Source: an uncultured Oscillospiraceae bacterium
GTDB lineage: Bacteria; Bacillota; Clostridia; Oscillospirales; Oscillospiraceae
Length of the DNA stretch: 11,399 nt
Assembly (NCBI GenBank): GCA_934567115.1
Contig: CAKTJA010000030.1
Location: 1 to 11,399 of the forward strand
Direction: 5' to 3'
Positions within the stretch are counted from its first letter, which is position 1. Each line of letters begins with the position of its first letter. The notes beneath the pieces are model-generated. The model was not told the origin of the DNA, made no database searches, and worked only from the letters and a program-made list of their open reading frames with translations. The position numbers and the translations under genes are program-made. Of the stretch, positions 6,263-11,399 are shown piece by piece.

Positions 6263-7645
6263 ATGGAATACAGGATCGAGCATGACACGATGGGCGAGGT
6301 CCGCGTGGACGCGGAGCGCCGCTGGGGCGCGCAGACGCAGCGCAGCCTTGAAAATTTCAAAATCGGCGCGCAGCGTCAGCCGAAGGAGATCATCACCGCC
6401 TTCGCTTACCTGAAGGAGGCGTGCGCGCGGGCGAACGCCCGCTTCGGAAAGCTGACGGAGGAACAGGCGGAGGCGGTCTCCGCCGTGTGCGCCGAGATCC
6501 GAAGCGGCAGGTGGGACGAGGAGTTCCCGCTTGTCGTCTGGCAGACGGGAAGCGGCACGCAGACGAATATGAACCTCAACGAGGTGATCGCGCATCTGGC
6601 GGCGGAGCGTGGCGTAAGGCTCCATCCGAACGATCAGGTGAACTGCTCGCAGTCGAGCAACGACACCTATCCCTCTGCGCTGCACATTGCCGCCGCGCTG
6701 AGCGTGGAGAAGGAGGTCCTGTGCGCGGCCGAGCGGCTTGCCGCCGCGTTTGAGGAGCTTGCCGCCCGCTTCCCGGAGCTGGTCCGCATCGGGCGCACGC
6801 ATCTTCAGGACGCGACGCCCCTCCTCTTCGCGCAGGAGGTCTCCGGATGGCGGGAGCTGGTCGAGGCGCCGTGCAGGATGCTGCGCCAAAGCCTTGCCGG
6901 GCTTTACGAGCTTGCCATCGGCGGAACGGCGGTCGGCACGGGGCTCAACGCACCGGAGGGCTTCGACGAAGCGGTCTGCGCGGAGCTGCGGCGGCTGACC
7001 GGCGCACCCTTCGTTCCGGACGGGAACAAGTTCCACGCGCTGACGAGCAAGGACGCGCTGGTCTTTGCGCACGGCGCGCTCAAGGCGCTTGCGTGCAACC
7101 TGATGAAGATCGCGAACGACGTCCGGTGGGAGGCGAGCGGTCCGCGCTGCGGCTTCGGCGAGCTGCGCCTTCCCGAGAACGAGCCGGGCAGCAGCATCAT
7201 GCCCGGAAAGGTCAACCCCACCCAGTGCGAGGCGGTGACGATGGTCGCCGTGCAGGTGATGGGGAACGACGCGGCCATCGGCTTCGCCGCGTCGCAGGGA
7301 AATTTTCAGCTCAACGTCTTTCAGCCCGTGTGCGCCTATAACTTTCTGCTCTCGGCGCGTCTGCTGACCGACGTGATGGAGTCGTTCCGCCGGCTCTGCG
7401 TGGCCGGCATCGTTCCGGACGAGGCGCGCATGGCGGAGAATTTGCAGCGCTCGCTCATGCTCGTCACCTGCCTGACGCCGCGCATCGGCTACGACAGGGC
7501 GGCTGAGTGCGCGAAAAAGGCGCATCGCGACGGCTCGTCTCTCCGGGACGCGGTCCTCGCGCTCGGCTGTCTTGACGCGGCGGAGTACGACGCGCTCGTT
7601 TGTCCGCGGAATATGGTCGGTCCCACGCGGACGGGGCCGGCGTGA
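6263..7645 (+). CDS. fumC: class II fumarate hydratase
   Basis: Fumarase interconverts fumarate and L-malate. The 460-residue product is full length for the oxygen-stable, iron-free class II enzyme of the aspartase/fumarase superfamily. Seen in order are the TGSGTQTNMN region, SSNDTYPSA, RTHLQDATP with the probable base His180, and the signature GSSIMPGKVNP at residues 309-319 with the catalytic serine region 310-311. The TGSGTQ and RTHLQDATP segments with GTGLN fit fumarase better than aspartase or argininosuccinate lyase. The ATG at 6263 follows GGAGGA (6252-6257). It lies 21 bases after the glycosylase stop and 30 before the DUF5662 start, with no terminator between, so the three genes are likely co-transcribed. 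No other TCA-cycle gene is nearby. Confidence 0.95.
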   Translation: MEYRIEHDTMGEVRVDAERRWGAQTQRSLENFKIGAQRQPKEIITAFAYLKEACARANARFGKLTEEQAEAVSAVCAEIRSGRWDEEFPLVVWQTGSGTQTNMNLNEVIAHLAAERGVRLHPNDQVNCSQSSNDTYPSALHIAAALSVEKEVLCAAERLAAAFEELAARFPELVRIGRTHLQDATPLLFAQEVSGWRELVEAPCRMLRQSLAGLYELAIGGTAVGTGLNAPEGFDEAVCAELRRLTGAPFVPDGNKFHALTSKDALVFAHGALKALACNLMKIANDVRWEASGPRCGFGELRLPENEPGSSIMPGKVNPTQCEAVTMVAVQVMGNDAAIGFAASQGNFQLNVFQPVCAYNFLLSARLLTDVMESFRRLCVAGIVPDEARMAENLQRSLMLVTCLTPRIGYDRAAECAKKAHRDGSSLRDAVLALGCLDAAEYDALVCPRNMVGPTRTGPA

Positions 7646-7675
7646 TTTGGCAGAAGCCTGCGGGGAGGCACGGTT

Positions 7676-8215
7676 ATGCATCCTTTTGCACATTTTAAGA
7701 CCATTACGCATCACAGACATCTCGTATGCAGATACTGCTTCCGTCTGGGGCTGTACCGGCAGGGGCTGTGCCACGACCTGAGCAAGTACGCGCCCATTGA
7801 ATTCTGGCGCGGCGCAAAGTACTATCAGGGCTACCGCTCGCCGAACGACGCGGAGCGGCGGGAGAACGGCGTGAGCATCGCGTGGCTGCACCACAAGGGG
7901 CGCAACCGCCACCATTTTGAGTACTGGATCGATTACTGCATCGACCCGAACGGCGAGGTCCGCATGGGCGGCTGCCGCATGCCGATGCGCTATATCGCCG
8001 AAATGTTCTGCGACCGCATCGCCGCTTGCAGGACCTATCTCGGCGACAAATACACCGACTCCGCGCCCTACGATTACTACGTTCGCTCGAAGGGCCATAT
8101 CCTGATCCACCCCGAAACGGGGGAGATCATCGGGGAAATGCTGCGCGTGCTGCGCGACCGGGGAGAGGACGAGGCCTTCGCCTATGTGCGGTCGCTGCTG
8201 CGCCGCGCGGAATGA
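7676..8215 (+). CDS. DUF5662 family protein, HD-like metal-binding pattern
   Basis: The 179-residue protein matches the pattern of DUF5662: HPFAHFKTITHH at the start, GLCHDLSKY (His33-Asp34), SPNDAERRENG, and AWLHHKGRNRHHFEYW (His72, His73, His79, His80), with MFCDRIAA (Asp113) later. The ordered H, HD, HH and D residues resemble the metal-binding set of HD-superfamily hydrolases, which would suggest a divalent-metal phosphohydrolase. That is inference; no function is established to my knowledge. No signal peptide or membrane segment is seen. The ATG at 7676 follows GGGGAGG (7662-7668). Its stop TGA shares bases with an ATG in the radical SAM frame (ATGA, 8212-8215). Likely third gene of the glycosylase operon. 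Confidence 0.82.
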   Translation: MHPFAHFKTITHHRHLVCRYCFRLGLYRQGLCHDLSKYAPIEFWRGAKYYQGYRSPNDAERRENGVSIAWLHHKGRNRHHFEYWIDYCIDPNGEVRMGGCRMPMRYIAEMFCDRIAACRTYLGDKYTDSAPYDYYVRSKGHILIHPETGEIIGEMLRVLRDRGEDEAFAYVRSLLRRAE

Positions 8216-8235
8216 GTCGAACCGGCGTTTCGTAC

Positions 8236-8264
8236 TTGCAAATTTTCCGTCAAGGGAGTATACT
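8236..8264 (+). promoter_or_regulatory. promoter for the radical SAM gene
   Basis: TTGCAA (8236-8241) and TATACT (8259-8264) are separated by 17 bases, just after the DUF5662 stop. Transcription would start near 8271, about 30 bases before the ATG at 8302. This supports the shorter radical SAM start and suggests the gene can be expressed apart from the cluster upstream. Confidence 0.72.
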
Positions 8265-8301
8265 GTTCAAAGAATTTTGCAATAGGACGGTCACAACTGC
8301 T

Positions 8302-9189
8302 ATGAGCCATCCCTACAAAACCCGAGAGGGCGGCGCGACGGTCACGGTTTTCGTTCCCTACGACTGCCGGAACAACTGCCCCTTCTGCGTCAATAAAAAG
8401 GAATATGCCGACTGCTCCGGCTTCAGTGTGGAGGCGATTTTGAAGTCGATCCGCGTGATGGACGGCATCACGCCGCGATGCGACTTCGTCTTCACCGGGG
8501 GCGAGCCGTTCGCTCAGCTTGAGGATCTTCAGCGCATGCTCGACGCGATCCCCGGGACGCACAAGGTCTATATCAATACGACCTTTCCCGTGCAGCCCGG
8601 ATGCAGCGCCGAGGAAATGCTGGAATTTACCCGGCGCAACGCGGACAAGATCACCTGCATCAACGTTTCCCGCCACCTCCAGCGCTATGTGGAGGAGTCT
8701 CCGGACGAGGTCGTCGCCCAAATCGCGACGCCCAAGCGCATCAACTGCGTGCTCTACAGGAACTACCCGGCGGGGAAGCTCACGGCCTATGCCGAGCGGT
8801 GGGAGAAGTACGGGATCCCGGTCCAGTTCCGCTACGACTATACGGAGACGACGCCGGAGAATCTCTACGATCAGACGAACGACAGGATCCTGCGGGACCT
8901 GAAGGAGCAGTTCACCTACATGGGGCTGGACGGCTGCCGCATGCGCAACGGCTTCCACTTCCGCTTCCGCGGGCTGCACCTGACCTATCATAAGACGCTG
9001 CCCTACTCCACCATTGTGGAAACCGATGAAAACGGCGTGACGTGGGACATTCTTTACGACATTCTCATCAAGCAGAACGGTGAGATCCACTCGGACTGGA
9101 CCGGCGTTCCGCTTGACGTGGACAAATACCGCGCCGTTGTCTACGAGCCGTACGATCTCCGCGTGCTTGATGGGACGATCGACTTTTAA
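8302..9189 (+). CDS. radical SAM protein of unknown function
   Basis: The 295-residue protein has the radical SAM cluster motif CRNNCPFC (Cys22, Cys26, Cys29) that binds a 4Fe-4S cluster and cleaves S-adenosylmethionine, plus GGEP at 66-69 for SAM binding. No SPASM or other paired auxiliary cysteine motif is apparent. The C-terminal part is rich in aromatic residues and reads FHFRFRGLHLTYHK. I cannot assign a substrate. The ATG at 8302 is used because the domain starts at once and a promoter sits just upstream; the ribosome site is weak (AGGA, 8284-8287). An ATG at 8212 in the same frame, overlapping the DUF5662 stop, would add 30 residues and lacks an SD. A terminator follows about 130 bases downstream. 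Confidence 0.85.
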   Translation: MSHPYKTREGGATVTVFVPYDCRNNCPFCVNKKEYADCSGFSVEAILKSIRVMDGITPRCDFVFTGGEPFAQLEDLQRMLDAIPGTHKVYINTTFPVQPGCSAEEMLEFTRRNADKITCINVSRHLQRYVEESPDEVVAQIATPKRINCVLYRNYPAGKLTAYAERWEKYGIPVQFRYDYTETTPENLYDQTNDRILRDLKEQFTYMGLDGCRMRNGFHFRFRGLHLTYHKTLPYSTIVETDENGVTWDILYDILIKQNGEIHSDWTGVPLDVDKYRAVVYEPYDLRVLDGTIDF

Positions 9190-9316
9190 GGCCGCACGCC
9201 GTCCGGAGGAGCTTTTGCCAAGGGCGCGGCTCCTACGACGCTGCTTGTGGGAGCGAGGGCGCTCCGGCGAGAATGGCCGGCTCCTTGCGGCGGAAGAGCT
9301 GTAATAACGAAGATAC
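9190..9316 (+). other. non-coding stretch with several short hairpins
   Basis: No credible gene is seen between the radical SAM stop and its terminator. The stretch is GC-rich and contains AGGAGC (9207-9212) paired with GCTCCT (9229-9234), then GGAGCG (9250-9255) paired with CGCTCC (9260-9265) over a four-base loop. The element CGGCTCCT or close variants recurs. It may be a structured 3' untranslated region or decayed coding sequence. Confidence 0.4.
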
Positions 9317-9348
9317 AGGGACGGACCGTACGCGGCCCGTCCCTTTTT
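9317..9348 (+). terminator. intrinsic terminator after the radical SAM gene
   Basis: AGGGACGG (9317-9324) pairs with CCGTCCCT (9337-9344). An inner CCG/CGG stem over a TACG tetraloop extends the helix after one mismatch, and a run of five T follows (9344-9348). It lies well beyond the radical SAM stop and ahead of the promoter of the next gene. Confidence 0.9.
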
Positions 9349-9370
9349 GTGTGTAATTTCCTGTTTTCCC

Positions 9371-9399
9371 TTGAAAAATGGAAATGGTTCGTATATAAT
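9371..9399 (+). promoter_or_regulatory. consensus-like promoter for the secreted GLUG protein
   Basis: TTGAAA (9371-9376) and a perfect TATAAT (9394-9399) with a 17-base spacer lie in a locally AT-rich segment. The start of transcription would be near 9406, giving a leader of about 80 bases that ends with GGAG (9473-9476). It is the closest match to consensus in the window, which suggests strong expression unless repressed. Confidence 0.88.
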
Positions 9400-9485
9400 A
9401 AACAAAATATGTCTTGCCTTACCTGATCGCTCCACAGACAGGGGACGGTCGTTTAAATCACGAACCGGAAATGGAGACTGACGAT

Positions 9486-11399
9486 ATGAAACGGAATATG
9501 CTGAGCACAAAACGTACACTCGCGCTTCTGCTCGCCGCGCTGACGGCGGCTGTCGTTCTGCCGTGGCTGGGGGGGACGGCACGCGCCGTCGATCATGACG
9601 ATACCACCCACAGCTATGACGCGGACGGTCTTTGCACGACCACCGATTGCGAGGGGTATGAGCCGGCTGTGCAGAACGCGGACGGTGCGTACGAAATCAA
9701 AAACGCCGGCAATCTGGTCTGGTTTGCAAACCATGTCAACGCCGGCGGTTACACCGCTGACGCCGTGCTGATGAACGATATCGACCTTCAGCCCCTGAAC
9801 GACAAGGGCAAGGAGATGGTTTCCATCGGGGTCACGGATGCAAGCTATAGCGGGAACAAACTTAATCTTAAAGACCAGCTGAAATCCTATCAGGGCGTTT
9901 TCGACGGGAATCATAATGAGATCAAAAACCTGAATATGACAGTGACGCACCATTACTTCGGCCTGTTTGGGCTGATTTACAGAGGGACCGTGAAGGACCT
10001 GACCGTCAGCGGCAGCATCAAAAGCGACATTCAGTACTCTCTGGTCGGCGGCGTGGTCGGCGCCGCGAAGGGCGGCGCGGTGCTGAGCGGGATCGTTTCA
10101 AACGTCGATCTTACGGGAGACGCAAGGGCGCACGCCGGCGGCGTGGTGGGGTCTTCGCAGGGGCCGGACGGCTTGCTTACGATCGAGCGGTGCGTCTATG
10201 CCGGGACGATCGATCTGCCGAATACGACGGACTGCATCGGCGGGATCATCGGCTATGCCAATGAAAATGTGACCATTCGGGACTGCGGCTTTGTCGGGAC
10301 GCTGAAGCGCAGCGAGGCCGATGGTGGCTATCGGGGCGGCATCCTCGGCTATGTCAACAACGCGTATTTTGGGGGCCTTACCGGCTGCTTTTCCGCAGGC
10401 ACGGTGGAGCCGCCCGCAGAGGGTCACTCCGAGAGCAACGGAGCGCTTATAGGACGACTTAACAGCAGGACCAACCGGAGTAAGATCGGTGGAAACTGCT
10501 ATAGTGAAGGTACGACGGCGGTTGGAACGGTGAACAGTACGACCGGCGCTTTCGGGGATCTGTGGCCGATCGCCGACTGGACGAGCGGCGAGGCGGCATG
10601 GCTGCTGAACAGCAAGCGTACGGACGGCACGGTGCTGTGGTATCAGGAGGCGGGCGCGGACCCGTACCCAACATTTGATGGCGGGCGCGGACAGGTATAC
10701 CGGTCCAACGAATACGACGGCAACGGCTTTTGGCGGAATTACATCTACGGCAACTCGGGTTCCGACGCTGCCTACAGCGCGTATGAGCCGGCTGTGAAGA
10801 ACGCGGAGGGCGCGTATGAGATCAAGAACGCCGGCAACCTGTTCTGGTTTGCGGGGCAGGTGAACGGCGGCGAGCTTAACGCCGACGCCGTGCTGGTAAA
10901 CGACATTACGATCAACACAGGGGACGTGGCTGGAAGCGACGGTCAGATCCCCTCGGGAGAAACGTGGCTAAGCTGGACGGCGATCGGGGTCAGCTCCGCT
11001 GCCCCGTACAGGGGCGCCTTTGACGGACGCGGTCACACGATCGGCGGTCTGTTCATCAGCGGTCAGCCTGACGATCAGGGACTGTTCGGCTGTCTGGGAG
11101 AGGACGGCGCGATCCGTGACGTGAGCCTGATAAATTCCTACATAAAGGGAACGGATGGCAGCGTCGGCGGTATCTGCGGCAGAAGCAGCGGCGTGATCGA
11201 ACGGTGCCGCAGTGCCGCGACCGTTGTCGGCGCCGGGGCTTCCGCCGTCGGCGGCATCTGTGGAACGATCGACGGCGGCGTGATCATGAATTGCAGTAAC
11301 GTCGGCAGCGTCACCGGGACGGGCAGCGTCAACGGCATATGCGGTGCGGTCAGCGCGACCGGGCTGCGGGTCGCGAACTGCTTTTCAAGCGTTCTGGGC
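9486..11399 (+). CDS. secreted GLUG-type repeat surface protein, 3' end beyond window
   Basis: The frame from ATG 9486 is open for 638 codons and leaves the window without a stop. Residues 1-34 form a signal peptide: basic start, Leu/Ala-rich core, and a TARA site with cleavage likely after Ala34. Two homologous modules follow. Each begins with YEPAV-NA-GAYEIKNAGNL-WFA (58-81 and 433-456) and continues with a DAVL-NDI segment, a FDG-H-I line and a series of GLUG-like repeats (GGVVG, GGIIG, GGILG, GGICG) expected to build a beta-helical stack. The first module closes with WLLNS and WYQEAGADPYPTF near 385. Such proteins are cell-surface or secreted in gut Clostridia; adhesion or glycan binding is likely but not shown. 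Any anchor such as LPxTG or SLH would lie beyond the edge. GGAG at 9473-9476 serves the ATG. Confidence 0.88.
   Translation, partial: MKRNMLSTKRTLALLLAALTAAVVLPWLGGTARAVDHDDTTHSYDADGLCTTTDCEGYEPAVQNADGAYEIKNAGNLVWFANHVNAGGYTADAVLMNDIDLQPLNDKGKEMVSIGVTDASYSGNKLNLKDQLKSYQGVFDGNHNEIKNLNMTVTHHYFGLFGLIYRGTVKDLTVSGSIKSDIQYSLVGGVVGAAKGGAVLSGIVSNVDLTGDARAHAGGVVGSSQGPDGLLTIERCVYAGTIDLPNTTDCIGGIIGYANENVTIRDCGFVGTLKRSEADGGYRGGILGYVNNAYFGGLTGCFSAGTVEPPAEGHSESNGALIGRLNSRTNRSKIGGNCYSEGTTAVGTVNSTTGAFGDLWPIADWTSGEAAWLLNSKRTDGTVLWYQEAGADPYPTFDGGRGQVYRSNEYDGNGFWRNYIYGNSGSDAAYSAYEPAVKNAEGAYEIKNAGNLFWFAGQVNGGELNADAVLVNDITINTGDVAGSDGQIPSGETWLSWTAIGVSSAAPYRGAFDGRGHTIGGLFISGQPDDQGLFGCLGEDGAIRDVSLINSYIKGTDGSVGGICGRSSGVIERCRSAATVVGAGASAVGGICGTIDGGVIMNCSNVGSVTGTGSVNGICGAVSATGLRVANCFSSVLG
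9657..9728 (+). repeat. module-start repeat, copy 1
   Basis: This 72-base segment, encoding residues 58-81 of the secreted protein, recurs at 10782-10853 with nine mismatches by hand alignment, most of them synonymous third-position changes. It marks the start of the first of two homologous modules, 375 codons apart. Confidence 0.85.
10782..10853 (+). repeat. module-start repeat, copy 2
   Basis: This is the second copy of the segment at 9657-9728, encoding residues 433-456. The protein copies differ at three of 24 positions (Gln/Lys, Asp/Glu, Val/Phe). The following DAVL-NDI segment is also shared, so the similarity extends past the 72 bases, less closely. Confidence 0.85.

Noticed and set aside
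7646-7675. Terminator between fumC and the DUF5662 gene
   Set aside because: The 30-base gap has no stable stem followed by a T tract and mainly holds the ribosome binding site of the next gene.
4838-8110. Very long open frame on the minus strand (over 1000 codons)
   Set aside because: It lies antisense to the well-supported glycosylase, fumarase and DUF5662 genes, its translation is rich in Arg, His, Ala and Pro without domain motifs, and such frames are common opposite GC-rich genes. Only the small PF06541-type gene in another frame is real on this strand.
8182-9582. Minus-strand open frame of about 466 codons
   Set aside because: It is antisense to the radical SAM gene, crosses a promoter and a terminator, and its protein shows no recognisable motif or proper start context.

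Overview
The window is GC-rich, tightly packed bacterial chromosome. It has strong Shine-Dalgarno (SD) sites (AGGAGG type), several TTG starts and overlapping stop/start codons. The gene set is hflX with a YigZ-type protein, a PF06541 membrane protein, a family-4 uracil-DNA glycosylase, a DUF5662 protein and a large secreted GLUG-type repeat protein. Together these suggest a Gram-positive anaerobe of the Clostridia, probably a high-GC gut member of the Oscillospiraceae/Ruminococcaceae type. This placement is inference from gene content; there is no rRNA here to confirm it.

Layout. Positions 1-12 are the last codons of an upstream gene, closed by a strong terminator (22-50). From 110 to 3192 a plus-strand cluster runs hflX (ribosome-rescue GTPase), a GNAT acetyltransferase, a YigZ/IMPACT protein and a PAP2-like membrane protein. 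The first three overlap by a few bases, so translation is probably coupled. A perfect bidirectional terminator (3211-3257) separates the cluster from a convergent minus-strand gene (3316-3786), which encodes a helical protein with a cysteine-rich 13-residue repeat tail. That gene diverges from a plus-strand alpha/beta hydrolase (3996-4943), which is convergent with a minus-strand PF06541 membrane protein (4972-5514).

A second plus-strand cluster starts from an extended -10 promoter near 5583-5610: family-4 uracil-DNA glycosylase, class II fumarase and a DUF5662 protein. A radical SAM protein of unknown function follows, with its own good promoter (8236-8264), and a terminator at 9317-9348. 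From 9486 to the window edge runs a secreted GLUG-type repeat protein with a signal peptide and two homologous modules. It has no stop inside the window and has a consensus-like promoter (TTGAAA, 17 bases, TATAAT).

Most of the window is housekeeping or stress maintenance: ribosome splitting, DNA repair of deaminated cytosine, and a central-metabolism enzyme. The less ordinary parts are the cysteine-repeat tail protein, the DUF5662/radical SAM pair, and the cysteine-patterned surface protein. I see no CRISPR array, insertion sequence, prophage, tRNA or rRNA. I did not find a convincing new multi-gene system, only individual genes that merit a closer look.
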